Shown: in pieces, positions 44,901-52,532 of the stretch
How the letters are laid out: each line of letters begins with the position of its first letter
How positions within the stretch are numbered: the stretch's first letter is position 1
Made by a program: the position numbers and the translations under genes
DNA from: Streptomyces sp. NBC_01689
GTDB lineage: Bacteria > Actinomycetota > Actinomycetes > Streptomycetales > Streptomycetaceae
Assembly (NCBI RefSeq): GCF_036250675.1
Contig: NZ_CP109592.1
Location: 3,472,001 to 3,536,000 of the forward strand
Direction of reading: 5' to 3'
Length of the DNA: 64,000 nucleotides
Notes under the pieces: generated by a model
What the model was told of the DNA's origin: nothing
The model's input: the letters and a program-made list of their open reading frames with translations, nothing else
The model's database searches: none

Positions 44901-45749
44901 CCGGACGTCTACGGCAACGCGACCGCGAACCCCGCCTCCACGGGTCAGTTCGCGAACCAGGGTTACGGCAACGGCCAGGGCCCCGCGTCCACCGGCCAGT
45001 TCGCCGCCCCCGGTTACGGCAACCCGCAGGACCCCTCGTCCACCGGCCAGTTCGCGCGGCCCGGTTACGGCAACGGCCAGGACCCTTCGTCCACCGGCCA
45101 GTTCGCCGCCCCGGGCTACGGCAACGGCCAGGATCCCTCGTCCACCGGCCAGTACGAGCGACCGCAGCAGCGGCCCGCGCGTACTCAGGAGCCGGAGGCG
45201 CTGCCGCCGGCCTCCGGTCCCGGTGACGGACGTACGCCGCTGTACGACACGCTGGAGACCAACTGGTTCCACGGTCAGGCGAACGGCTCCCAGAACGGAG
45301 CGCACAACGGCGTTCCGAACGGCGTTCAGAACAACGGCCAGAACTCGGGCCAGAACGGCGTCCAGAACGGCGCGTACACCAACGGCTCGCAGCCTCCCCA
45401 GCAGCAGCCCCAGGCTCCCGTCGCCCCCCAGCGGGCCGCCACCCCACAGGCCTCCGCCTCCTGGCGGACCTCTCCGAACGACGATCTCGGCCGACAGGCC
45501 GAGCGCGTCCGTCAACCGTCGGCGGGCGGGGTCACCACCTCCGGCCTGCCGCGCCGGGTACCGCGTGCCAACCTCGTCGCGGGTACGGCACAGCAGCAAC
45601 AGCACCAAACAGGTCCGCAGGTCTCCCGTGCGCCCGATGACGTACGCGGCCGGCTGACCAATCTCCGTCGGGGCATTCAGCAGGGTCGCCAGGCCGGTAC
45701 CGGCCAGACCGGCAGCTTCCCCAGCCCCACTCACCAGCAGGAGCGTTAG
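41931..45749 (+). CDS. cvnA1: Conservon 1 sensor histidine-kinase-like protein CvnA
   Basis: This is a 1272-aa membrane sensor of a Streptomyces conservon, a bacterial GPCR-like signalling set. After a disordered N-terminus, TM1 (about residues 80-97) leads to an extracytoplasmic nitrate/nitrite-sensor (NIT)-type domain to about 385. TM2 (ALILLVLGVSLVGAFVVA), HAMP and a kinase core follow, with His534 in FKLDHLATRMRRN, the N-box LLAELLENATSF and IHDTGIGLS. Residues about 705-1272 are a Gly/Pro/Gln/Asn-rich tail with 17-aa tandem repeats, ending in RAPDDVRGRLTNLRRGIQQG. The start is the GTG at 41931; AGAGG is 11 nt upstream, as in its paralogue. cvnB follows immediately. Confidence 0.93.
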   Translation: MQGRFKRDGSAPAEPEPHGGTDRGSSPQHAQNPGQSELGGGERSARPGAAAPETPPVKPKAPPGPGSRVALRNWRISTRLVSLLALPVVAATTLGALRINQSMDDIQQLDNMKLLTDMTKQATELAVALQQERDGSAGPLSQGVKPDKYEITSVRSATDRAKAQFLSGTQEIDDASASGQLSGVRDSLVAIAGELNKLGTIRNSAYSDPLNSSQTVDGYHRLITELINLSQDMAEATSNPEMIQRTRALSAFSSAKEYASIQRAIIAAALPAKPDRFGKLSENDRLYATSAQDSEASERTSFASIYGAGAEKLTETIDQGNPTIQAADQYSKRVLDSTGGLSTQDKKSSKDWFDADTTKIDTMSRIEITLLGEMTQKSRELKNASQQEAIISGALILLVLGVSLVGAFVVARSMIRSLRRLQDTATRVAQDRLPELVKQLSESDPQDVDTSVESVGVHSRDEIGKVAAAFDDVHREAVRLAAEQALLRGNVNAMFTNLSRRSQGLIQRQLSLISELESREADPDQLSSLFKLDHLATRMRRNGENLLVLAGEEPGRRWTRPVPLVDVLRAAASEVEQYERIELASVPTTQVAGRVVNDLVHLLAELLENATSFSSPQTKVKVTGHALPDGRVLIEIHDTGIGLSPEDLAAINERLASPPTVDVSVSRRMGLFVVGRLSQRHGIRIQLRPSDSGGTTALVMLPVDVAQGGKKAPGKPGQGAPSSGGPAAAQASAGVAAARRSGGQGGPSLGAGAPAAGGGLLGGAPQRGQVGAGQGPRAALPGSGQPGAPGGARGPQGPGSPQQGRPAPAGAGANVFGQNPPAASQGPAAGAPQGFGDGPGTRQGFNFGDSAPAATPPQQQPQGNKGGGRRRPQLPGRGGPRAELPGGSPQQSRPSWSDENAQPPVPRASLDSPRGHEETDVTSRMPRVDDRQGPASTSEMPRIDDRHGPASTSEFARPDFDAPRPGAGAPQNGGQAYGQNTGQNTGQFVRPDVYGNATANPASTGQFANQGYGNGQGPASTGQFAAPGYGNPQDPSSTGQFARPGYGNGQDPSSTGQFAAPGYGNGQDPSSTGQYERPQQRPARTQEPEALPPASGPGDGRTPLYDTLETNWFHGQANGSQNGAHNGVPNGVQNNGQNSGQNGVQNGAYTNGSQPPQQQPQAPVAPQRAATPQASASWRTSPNDDLGRQAERVRQPSAGGVTTSGLPRRVPRANLVAGTAQQQQHQTGPQVSRAPDDVRGRLTNLRRGIQQGRQAGTGQTGSFPSPTHQQER
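44931..45155 (+). repeat. 51-bp tandem repeats in the cvnA1 tail
   Basis: Four full copies and a partial fifth of a 51-bp unit encode 17-aa repeats such as PSSTGQFAAPGYGNGQD. Copies start at 44931, 44982, 45033, 45084 and 45135. They are in frame, so expansion or contraction would alter tail length without frameshift. Confidence 0.85.
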
Positions 45750-46172
45750 TTGAGCCCGATGAGCCAGGCCGCACAGAATCTGAACTGGTTGATCACCAAC
45801 TTCGTGGACAACACCCCCGGGGTGTCCCACACCGTCGTCGTGTCCGCCGACGGGCTCCTTCTGGCGATGTCCGAAGGATTCCCGCGCGACCGCGCCGACC
45901 AGCTGGCGGCCGTCGCCTCCGGGCTGACCTCACTGACCGCCGGGGCCTCCCGGATCTTCGAGGGCGGCACGGTGGCCCAGACGGTCGTCGAGATGGAGCG
46001 CGGCTTCCTCTTCCTCATGTCCGTCTCGGACGGATCGTCCCTGGCAGTCCTCTCCCACCCCGAGTGCGACATCGGCCTCGTCGGCTACGAGATGGCACTG
46101 CTCGTCGACCGGGCGGGTGCCGTACTCACTCCGGACCTGCGCGCCGAACTCCAGGGAAGTCTGCTCCACTGA
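45750..46172 (+). CDS. cvnB1: Conservon 1 roadblock/LC7-domain protein CvnB
   Basis: This 140-aa cytoplasmic roadblock-fold protein (NLNWLITNFVDNTPGVSHTVVVSADGLLLAMSEGF...) is thought to dock with CvnA and the CvnD GTPase, like MglB-type GTPase regulators. The start is probably the TTG at 45750, directly after the cvnA1 stop, because AGGAG lies 6 nt upstream and the paralogue has GTG at the same place; an ATG three codons later is the alternative. It is nearly identical in protein sequence to CvnB2, differing mainly near GGTVAQT/GGSVNQT and in a few scattered residues. Confidence 0.95.
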   Translation: MSPMSQAAQNLNWLITNFVDNTPGVSHTVVVSADGLLLAMSEGFPRDRADQLAAVASGLTSLTAGASRIFEGGTVAQTVVEMERGFLFLMSVSDGSSLAVLSHPECDIGLVGYEMALLVDRAGAVLTPDLRAELQGSLLH

Positions 46173-46283
46173 CGGGTCCTGGTTCTACCGACTGCACGAA
46201 ATCACCGTCCGGCCGCCACAATCCCCCCACCGGCCCCAACAGACGGCTCGACTGACCGACCTGCTGTCCCGCCCGGAGGATTC

Positions 46284-46682
46284 ATGACCCCGCCCACCGC
46301 CTCTCATGATCCGTACGCTGAGCCGTACGGGGACGAGGGCGACCAGCCGCTGGTACGTCCGTACGCGATGACCGGCGGCCGGACCCGGCCGCGGTACCAA
46401 CTCGCCATCGAGGCACTGATCAGCACGACGGCCGACCCCACGCAGCTGATGGGGCTGCTCCCGGAGCACCAGCGGATCTGCCACCTGTGCCGTGAGGTCA
46501 AGTCGGTGGCCGAGGTGTCGGCCCTCCTGTCCATGCCGCTCGGCGTGGCCAGGATCCTCGTCGCGGACCTCGCGGAGGCCGGACTCGTCGCCATCCACCA
46601 GCCTGGCGGCGATGAGAACAACGGCGGCGCGCCGGACGTGACTTTGCTCGAAAGGGTGCTCAGTGGACTTCGCAAGCTCTGA
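46284..46682 (+). CDS. cvnC1: Conservon 1 DUF742 protein CvnC
   Basis: This 132-aa DUF742 protein has the family core PLVRPYAMTGGRTRPRYQLAIEALI, LLPEHQRICHLCREVKSVAEVSALLSMPLGVARILVADLAEAGLVAIHQPG and LLERVLSGLRKL. The middle part is winged-helix-like. It is believed to act in a complex with CvnA, CvnB and CvnD at the membrane. The ATG at 46284 has GGAGG 4 nt upstream. Its last 20 bp overlap the cvnD start. The N-terminal extension is much shorter than in CvnC2. Confidence 0.95.
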   Translation: MTPPTASHDPYAEPYGDEGDQPLVRPYAMTGGRTRPRYQLAIEALISTTADPTQLMGLLPEHQRICHLCREVKSVAEVSALLSMPLGVARILVADLAEAGLVAIHQPGGDENNGGAPDVTLLERVLSGLRKL

Positions 46683-47238
46683 CGGAGGTCGGGCGACCAC
46701 CTCCGCGAAGATCGTGGTGGCGGGCGGCTTCGGCGTGGGCAAGACCACGTTCGTCGGCGCCGTCTCGGAGATCAACCCGCTGCGCACCGAGGCCGTCATG
46801 ACGTCCGCGTCCGCGGGCATCGACGACCTCACGCACACCGGAGACAAGACGACCACCACCGTCGCCATGGACTTCGGCCGCATCACCCTGGACCAGGACC
46901 TGATCCTGTACCTCTTCGGTACGCCCGGTCAGGACCGCTTCTGGTTCATGTGGGACGACCTGGTCCGCGGCGCCATCGGCGCCGTGGTGCTGGTGGACAC
47001 CCGCCGCCTCGCCGACTGCTTCCCCGCGGTCGACTACTTCGAGAACTCCGGGCTGCCTTTCGTCATCGCCCTCAACGGCTTCGACGGACACCAGCCCTAC
47101 AACCCCGAGGAAGTGCGCGAGGCGCTGCAGATCGGCCCGGACGCCCCGATCATCACGACGGACGCCCGGCACCGCGCGGACGCCAAGAGCGCGCTCATCA
47201 CCCTGGTCGAGCACGCCCTCATGGCCCGCCTGCGCTGA
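46663..47238 (+). CDS. cvnD1: Conservon 1 Ras-like GTPase CvnD
   Basis: This 191-aa small GTPase has G1 GGFGVGKTTFVGAVS, G3 FGTPGQDRFWFMW and a G4 position reading LNGFD instead of NKxD, which is normal for this family. It is the presumed output switch of the conservon. The GTG at 46663 lies within cvnC1, preceded by AAAGGG. The DNA is identical to cvnD2 over 281 bp (46702-46982) and again over the last 119 bp (47116-47234), but not in between. Confidence 0.95.
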   Translation: MDFASSDGGRATTSAKIVVAGGFGVGKTTFVGAVSEINPLRTEAVMTSASAGIDDLTHTGDKTTTTVAMDFGRITLDQDLILYLFGTPGQDRFWFMWDDLVRGAIGAVVLVDTRRLADCFPAVDYFENSGLPFVIALNGFDGHQPYNPEEVREALQIGPDAPIITTDARHRADAKSALITLVEHALMARLR

Positions 47239-47285
47239 TACCCAAGTCGACAGGCCCATAAGGAAGTTGTCGTAGGCATATGGGA

Positions 47286-47313
47286 GCCGGCTGTGTCGTT
47301 TGACACGGCCGGC
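47286..47313 (+). terminator. First hairpin after conservon 1
   Basis: GCCGGCTGTGTC and GACACGGCCGGC form a 12-bp stem (one G-U-type mismatch, 4-nt loop) 47 bp after cvnD1, without a clear U-tract. Confidence 0.65.
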
Positions 47314-47396
47314 CACAGTGTTCATAACGTTTCGACATGGAATTCGATGGGCACCAACACGCATCGCGGTCACCCGGTGCCGCTGCGCTCATAAAA

Positions 47397-47416
47397 GCCC
47401 CGTCTTTTGACGGGGC
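47397..47416 (+). terminator. Second terminator after conservon 1
   Basis: GCCCCGTC-TTTT-GACGGGGC is a perfect 8-bp stem, preceded by AAAA and followed by a T-rich stretch (TCGCTCTTTA). It should separate conservon 1 from conservon 2. Confidence 0.85.
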
Positions 47417-47451
47417 TCGCTCTTTATGACCGTTTTATCTGGGGGATGCAT

Positions 47452-47476
47452 CACTCGGAACCATCGGTTCCGAGTG
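47452..47476 (+). promoter_or_regulatory. Perfect 11-bp hairpin in the leader of conservon 2
   Basis: CACTCGGAACC-ATC-GGTTCCGAGTG is a perfect 11-bp inverted repeat with a 3-nt loop, followed by TTTGG, 113 bp upstream of cvnA2. It could be an operator, an attenuator or a structured 5'-UTR. The whole 47239-47588 gap holds only this and the two terminators. Confidence 0.5.
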
Positions 47477-47588
47477 TTTGGAAGGGCGCTGCCTGACGTG
47501 CTGGAATGCGCTGAACTGCCCAGTAGTCAAGGGCGCTGGAGACACCGCGGCACAACGTAGGTGCCGACGCCGAGAGGTTGTTGGTCGA

Positions 47589-50500
47589 GTGAGGCGAAGC
47601 AAGAACGGTCCCGAGCCGTCGGCACGGGGCAACTTCACCCCGCCGCCGCGCGGAGCGGCGCCCGCACAGGTGCCTGTTCCGGAGCCCGTGCCGGCGCCCG
47701 CGCCGAGCGGCGGTCGTCTGTCCCCCCGCAACTGGCGCGTACCCACCAGGCTGAACGCGATCCTGCTCATACCCGTGGTCGTCGGCCTCGTGATGGGCGG
47801 CTTCCAGGTGAAGAGCTCGATCAACACCTGGCAGCAGGCCCAGGACGCGGAGAAGACGGCCCGTCTGGTGCAGGCCGCGCTGGCCTACGGCGACAAGCTC
47901 TTCGTCGAGCGTGACGTCACCGCCCAGCCGCTGCTGGAGAACAAGAACGGCAAGGGCGCCAGCGACCCCGTGGTCGTCAAGGCCTACAAGGAGACGGACC
48001 AGGCCGCCGTCGTCTTCGACCAGGCCGCCCAGAACATGCCGAAGACGCCGGGACTGGAGCGTCGGCTCGCCAACTTCCGCAAGGTGGAGCCCGGACTGGC
48101 CACTCTGCGCAAGGTCGCCTACACGGCCAAGGCCGAGACCGGACCGAACCCGGGCGTGCAGACCGAGCAGGGTTACCTCAATATCCAGCACCCGCTGATG
48201 GAGTTCGCCAACGAGCTCGGTCTGGGCACCGGAAACATCACCAGTTACGGCCGTACGGTCTACGCGATCTCGCTCTCCAAGGCCGCCCTGTCCCTCGAGC
48301 GGTCCATCGGCATGCACCTCCTGGTCAAGCCAGGGCCGGGCCTGGGCACTCTCACCACCCAGCGCACCGCTCTCTCCTCGTTCGCGTACCTGGAGGGCAT
48401 CGCCGTCGAGGAGTACCTCGGCGGTGGCACCGAGGCCGACGCCGCCAAGCTGGACGCGCTGAAGAAGCAGATCCCGGCCGAGCTGAAGAGCCAGGCCACC
48501 GAGGCCGCGACCGCCGCCGCGGCCCAGGGTGAGAAGTACGTCCCCCCGCCGGGTGACATGCTCGCGCGGGTCGTCAGCCTGAAGTCGCCGCTCGACTCCG
48601 ACCGCGCCGCGCTGGCCGCGGCCGGCGTCACCCCGCAGAACTGGTGGGCGGTCAACACCGCCAAGTACAACGGCTACCGGCAGATCGAGTCGGACCTCGC
48701 CGACAAGGCGGTGGCCGAGGCCGCCGACATCGCCGACAACGCCAAGACCGACGCGCTCATCACCGGTGGCGCCGTCGTGCTCGCCCTGCTCTTCGCGTTC
48801 ATCCTGGCCGGCATGGTGGCCCGCCAGATGAGCCGCTCGATGCGCCAGCTGCGCAACGCGGCGTTCGGAGTCGCCGAGCAGCGGCTGCCGATGCTGGTCG
48901 ACCAGCTCTCGCGCACCGACCCGGGCCGCGTCGACACCCGCGTGCAGCCCATCCCGATCACCACCACGGACGAGATCGGCGAGGTCGCCCGCGCCTTCGA
49001 CCAGGTCCACCGCGAGGCCGTCCGGCTCGCCGCCGAGCAGGCCCTCCTCCGCGGCAACATCAACGCGATCTTCACCAACCTGTCGCGCCGCAACCAGTCG
49101 CTGATCGAGGGCCAGCTGACCCTGATCACCGACCTGGAGAACAACGAGGCCGACCCGGACCAGCTGGAGAACCTCTTCCGCCTGGACCACCTCGCCACCC
49201 GTATGCGCCGCAACGGCGAGAACCTCCTCGTCCTCGCCGGCGAGGAGCCCGGCCGCCGCTGGGACCAGCCGGTGCCCCTCGTGGACGTCCTGCGCGCCGC
49301 CTCCTCCGAGGTGGAGCAGTACGAGCGCATCGAGCTCTCCGGCGTCCCGGAGGCCGAGATCCACGGCCGCGCCGTGACCGACCTCGTGCACCTGCTCGCC
49401 GAGCTGCTGGAGAACGCCACCACGTTCTCCTCCCCGCAGACCAAGGTGCGTGTCACCGCGACCCGTCTCCCGGACGGCCGTGTGATGGTCGAGATCCACG
49501 ACAAGGGCATCGGCCTCACCGCCGAGGACTTCGCGGACATCAACCACAAGCTGGCCAACCCGCCGACCGTGGACGCCGCGATCTCCCAGCGCATGGGCCT
49601 GTTCGTGGTCGGCCGGCTCTCCGACCGGCACGGCATCCGCGTCCAGCTGCGTCCCTCCGGCGAGCAGGCCGGAACGACCTCCCTGGTCATGCTCCCCGAC
49701 GCCATCACCCACGGTGGTGGAGGCGAACAGCAGGTGCAGCGCGACGAGTTCACCGTCTCGCAGATCATCCCGGAGCAGCAGTCCTTCCAGGCGGAGTCCT
49801 TCCAGGCACAGTCCTCGCGGACCGCCGCGGAACTCGGCTTCGACGACAGCCGCTACACCGAAGTCCCGGACGACATACGCGAGTTGGACCCGGTCGGCCG
49901 TTCCCTCGTCCGTGAGGAGCGCCGCGCCGCCCTGGAGGCCCAGACGACGGGCCAGCCGGACGCCCTGGAAACCGGGCAGTACCCGGAGGAGTTCAACGCC
50001 GCGCAGCCCGGCTACGACGGCGCCGAGCCGTCCTTCGAGGGCGGCCGGCCCGCGTACGGCGACGGGCAGAGCGGCTACGAGGAGCAGCCGGCCGCGTACG
50101 ACCAGCAGTCGTCGTACGCGGCACCGCAGCAGCCGGCGTACGACGAGACGTACTTCCCGGCGAACGGCGGCTACCCGGAGCCCGGATACCCGGAGCAGAC
50201 CCGGGAGGAGCCCGCGGAGGCGCGCGGCGCCGCCCCGGAGACCTTCGCCGGGTTCGAGGAGCCGTCCTACCAGGACGACTGGCCGCAGCCGGACACGTAC
50301 CGCAACGACTACGGGTCCGGGTACGCTCCGGAGGCGGAATCCGCGCAGGTCGCTGACGCGGGTGAGCAGGAGCGCGTAGGCTTCGGACGTCCGGGACCTG
50401 CCCCTTCGTCCGCTCACCAGCTGACCGACGCCGGACTGCCGCGACGCGGAGCCGCCGCGAGCGGGGCGAACGGCCGGCGCCCTGCGGACCCGGGCGCCCA

Positions 50501-50840
50501 GGGTGGTCAGACACCGCCCGCGGCCACCGCGGGCAACGGCGAGGGCGACGACTGGCGTTCGTCCAACGACGACCGCTGGCAGCGTGCCGAGCAGCTCAAG
50601 AAGCCCAAGGCGGGCGGGGTCACCTCGTCCGGGCTGCCGCGTCGGGTCCCCAAGGCCAACCTGGTCGAGGGAACCGCGGAATCGACCCCGCAGGGTGGCC
50701 CCCAGGTCTCCCGCGCTCCCGAGGACATCCGGGGCAGGCTCAGCAACCTGCGCCGCGGCGTGCAGCAGGGGCGCAATGCCAGTAGTGACACGAACGGTCA
50801 GGGCTTCGGTTCTGACAGCACCTACAACCAGGAGCGTTAG
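47589..50840 (+). CDS. cvnA2: Conservon 2 sensor histidine-kinase-like protein CvnA
   Basis: This 1083-aa paralogue of CvnA1 has the same order: disordered N-terminus, TM1 (LNAILLIPVVVGLVMGGF), a divergent NIT-like extracytoplasmic domain, TM2 (GAVVLALLFAFILAGMVA), HAMP and kinase core. His534 in FRLDHLATRMRRN falls at exactly the same residue number as in CvnA1. LLAELLENATTF and IHDKGIGLT complete the ATPase. The tail (about residues 715-1083) is Tyr/Gln/Glu/Pro-rich (YDQQSSYAAPQQPAY) rather than STGQF repeats. The sensor and tail have diverged while the core is close, suggesting different inputs. The GTG at 47589 has AGAGGTTG upstream, as in cvnA1. Confidence 0.93.
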   Translation: MRRSKNGPEPSARGNFTPPPRGAAPAQVPVPEPVPAPAPSGGRLSPRNWRVPTRLNAILLIPVVVGLVMGGFQVKSSINTWQQAQDAEKTARLVQAALAYGDKLFVERDVTAQPLLENKNGKGASDPVVVKAYKETDQAAVVFDQAAQNMPKTPGLERRLANFRKVEPGLATLRKVAYTAKAETGPNPGVQTEQGYLNIQHPLMEFANELGLGTGNITSYGRTVYAISLSKAALSLERSIGMHLLVKPGPGLGTLTTQRTALSSFAYLEGIAVEEYLGGGTEADAAKLDALKKQIPAELKSQATEAATAAAAQGEKYVPPPGDMLARVVSLKSPLDSDRAALAAAGVTPQNWWAVNTAKYNGYRQIESDLADKAVAEAADIADNAKTDALITGGAVVLALLFAFILAGMVARQMSRSMRQLRNAAFGVAEQRLPMLVDQLSRTDPGRVDTRVQPIPITTTDEIGEVARAFDQVHREAVRLAAEQALLRGNINAIFTNLSRRNQSLIEGQLTLITDLENNEADPDQLENLFRLDHLATRMRRNGENLLVLAGEEPGRRWDQPVPLVDVLRAASSEVEQYERIELSGVPEAEIHGRAVTDLVHLLAELLENATTFSSPQTKVRVTATRLPDGRVMVEIHDKGIGLTAEDFADINHKLANPPTVDAAISQRMGLFVVGRLSDRHGIRVQLRPSGEQAGTTSLVMLPDAITHGGGGEQQVQRDEFTVSQIIPEQQSFQAESFQAQSSRTAAELGFDDSRYTEVPDDIRELDPVGRSLVREERRAALEAQTTGQPDALETGQYPEEFNAAQPGYDGAEPSFEGGRPAYGDGQSGYEEQPAAYDQQSSYAAPQQPAYDETYFPANGGYPEPGYPEQTREEPAEARGAAPETFAGFEEPSYQDDWPQPDTYRNDYGSGYAPEAESAQVADAGEQERVGFGRPGPAPSSAHQLTDAGLPRRGAAASGANGRRPADPGAQGGQTPPAATAGNGEGDDWRSSNDDRWQRAEQLKKPKAGGVTSSGLPRRVPKANLVEGTAESTPQGGPQVSRAPEDIRGRLSNLRRGVQQGRNASSDTNGQGFGSDSTYNQER

Positions 50841-50841
50841 T

Positions 50842-51264
50842 GTGAGCCCGATGAGCCAGGCGGCGCAGAACCTGAACTGGTTGATCACCAACTTCGTGGA
50901 CAACACCCCCGGGGTGTCCCACACGGTGGTGGTCTCCGCCGACGGACTCCTTCTGGCGATGTCCGAAGGCTTTCCCCGTGACCGCGCCGACCAGCTGGCG
51001 GCTGTCGCGTCCGGTCTGACCTCGCTGACCGCGGGCGCGTCCCGCATCTTCGAGGGTGGCAGCGTGAACCAGACGGTTGTGGAGATGGAGCGAGGATTCC
51101 TCTTCATCATGTCCGTTTCCGATGGTTCGTCGCTCGCGGTCCTTGCACATCCCGAAGCGGACATCGGTCTCATCGGGTACGAGATGGCCCTTCTGGTGGA
51201 CCGAGCGGGTACGGTCCTGACACCGGATCTGCGAGCGGAGCTCCAAGGGAGCCTTCTCAACTAA
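50842..51264 (+). CDS. cvnB2: Conservon 2 roadblock/LC7-domain protein CvnB
   Basis: This 140-aa roadblock protein is nearly identical to CvnB1 through most of its length (VSPMSQAAQNLNWLITNFVDNTPGVSH...). The GTG at 50842 has AGGAG 7 nt upstream and starts 1 nt after the cvnA2 stop; the ATG at 50851 is less well placed. Such similarity implies that the two CvnB proteins could cross-interact with either conservon unless the sensors or tails prevent it. Confidence 0.95.
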   Translation: MSPMSQAAQNLNWLITNFVDNTPGVSHTVVVSADGLLLAMSEGFPRDRADQLAAVASGLTSLTAGASRIFEGGSVNQTVVEMERGFLFIMSVSDGSSLAVLAHPEADIGLIGYEMALLVDRAGTVLTPDLRAELQGSLLN

Positions 51265-51358
51265 CAGTCAGACCGTGCGTTTTGGCGTCCCGGGGCCGTA
51301 AGGTTTCGGGACGCGGTCCCACACGGATGGGTGCCAGGCACAGTCGGAGGAGGAGAAA

Positions 51359-51949
51359 GTGGTAACACCCCCAGGCGGTTCGTCTTCGGGCAACTGGTCG
51401 TACGGCCCCGGCCAGGGGCAGGGCCAGGGTGAGGGTTCGCAGAACCCGAACCGCTACAACTTCCCCTCCGCACCGAGCCACCGGCGCCAGCAGCCGTACA
51501 CGCCGCAGGGCCCCGGCCCCTCGCCGTACGACCAGCCCCCGGCGCCGCGCATCCAGCCCGTGCAGCCGCAGCGACGCACACCGGAGGCGGCGCCCGCGGG
51601 TTCGTCGAACAATCCTCTGGTCCGCCCCTACGCCATGACGGGCGGCCGCACCAGGCCTCGTTACCAGCTCGCCATCGAGGCGCTGGTGCACACCACCGCA
51701 CAACCGCACCAGATGCAGGGCCAGTTGCCCGAGCATCAGCGGATCTGCAATCTCTGCCGGGAGATCAAGTCGGTGGCCGAGATCTCGGCCCTGCTGACCA
51801 TCCCTCTCGGCGTGGCCAGGATTCTCGTCGCCGACTTGGCGGAGGCGGGCCTGGTCGCCATCCATCAGCCGGGCGGCGACGAAAACGCCGGCGGCCAGCC
51901 AGACGTGACTTTGCTCGAAAGGGTGCTCAGTGGACTTCGCAAGCTCTAG
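51359..51949 (+). CDS. cvnC2: Conservon 2 DUF742 protein CvnC
   Basis: This 196-aa DUF742 protein has the core from about residue 83 (NPLVRPYAMTGGRTRPRYQLAIEAL...), nearly matching CvnC1. It carries an extra roughly 80-residue N-terminus rich in Gly/Gln/Pro/Tyr (YGPGQGQGQGEG, QPPAPRIQPVQPQ) that CvnC1 lacks. The GTG at 51359 follows a strong GGAGGAGGAG. The gene overlaps cvnD2 by 20 bp, as in conservon 1. Confidence 0.95.
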   Translation: MVTPPGGSSSGNWSYGPGQGQGQGEGSQNPNRYNFPSAPSHRRQQPYTPQGPGPSPYDQPPAPRIQPVQPQRRTPEAAPAGSSNNPLVRPYAMTGGRTRPRYQLAIEALVHTTAQPHQMQGQLPEHQRICNLCREIKSVAEISALLTIPLGVARILVADLAEAGLVAIHQPGGDENAGGQPDVTLLERVLSGLRKL

Positions 51950-52511
51950 CGGAGGGCCTTCCCGCTCCACCACGTCCGCGAAGATCGTGGTGGCGGGCGG
52001 CTTCGGCGTGGGCAAGACCACGTTCGTCGGCGCCGTCTCGGAGATCAACCCGCTGCGCACCGAGGCCGTCATGACGTCCGCGTCCGCGGGCATCGACGAC
52101 CTCACGCACACCGGAGACAAGACGACCACCACCGTCGCCATGGACTTCGGCCGCATCACCCTGGACCAGGACCTGATCCTGTACCTCTTCGGTACGCCCG
52201 GTCAGGACCGCTTCTGGTTCATGTGGGACGACCTGGTCCGCGGCGCCATCGGCGCGATCGTCCTGGTCGACACCCGCCGCCTCGCCGACTGCTTCCCCGC
52301 GGTCGACTACTTCGAGAACTCCGGACTGCCCTTCGTCATCGCCCTCAACGGGTTCGACGGCAATCAGCCGTACAACCCGGACGAGGTCCGCGAGGCGCTG
52401 CAGATCGGCCCGGACGCCCCGATCATCACGACGGACGCCCGGCACCGCGCGGACGCCAAGAGCGCGCTCATCACCCTGGTCGAGCACGCCCTCATGGCCC
52501 GCCTGCGGTAG
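51930..52511 (+). CDS. cvnD2: Conservon 2 Ras-like GTPase CvnD
   Basis: This 193-aa GTPase is identical to CvnD1 over most of its length (GGFGVGKTTFVGAVS, FGTPGQDRFWF, LNGFD). Differences lie in a two-residue-longer N-terminal linker and a few central substitutions (DGNQPYNPDEV against DGHQPYNPEEV). The start is the GTG at 51930, inside cvnC2. Near-identity of the two GTPases suggests shared or interchangeable effectors. A strong terminator follows. Confidence 0.95.
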   Translation: MDFASSSGGPSRSTTSAKIVVAGGFGVGKTTFVGAVSEINPLRTEAVMTSASAGIDDLTHTGDKTTTTVAMDFGRITLDQDLILYLFGTPGQDRFWFMWDDLVRGAIGAIVLVDTRRLADCFPAVDYFENSGLPFVIALNGFDGNQPYNPDEVREALQIGPDAPIITTDARHRADAKSALITLVEHALMARLR

Positions 52512-52532
52512 CCGCTCCGCGCGACGAACGCC

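Noticed and set aside
44931..45155. CRISPR-like repeat array
   Set aside because: The repeats are contiguous 51-bp in-frame coding units without spacers, so they are protein tandem repeats.
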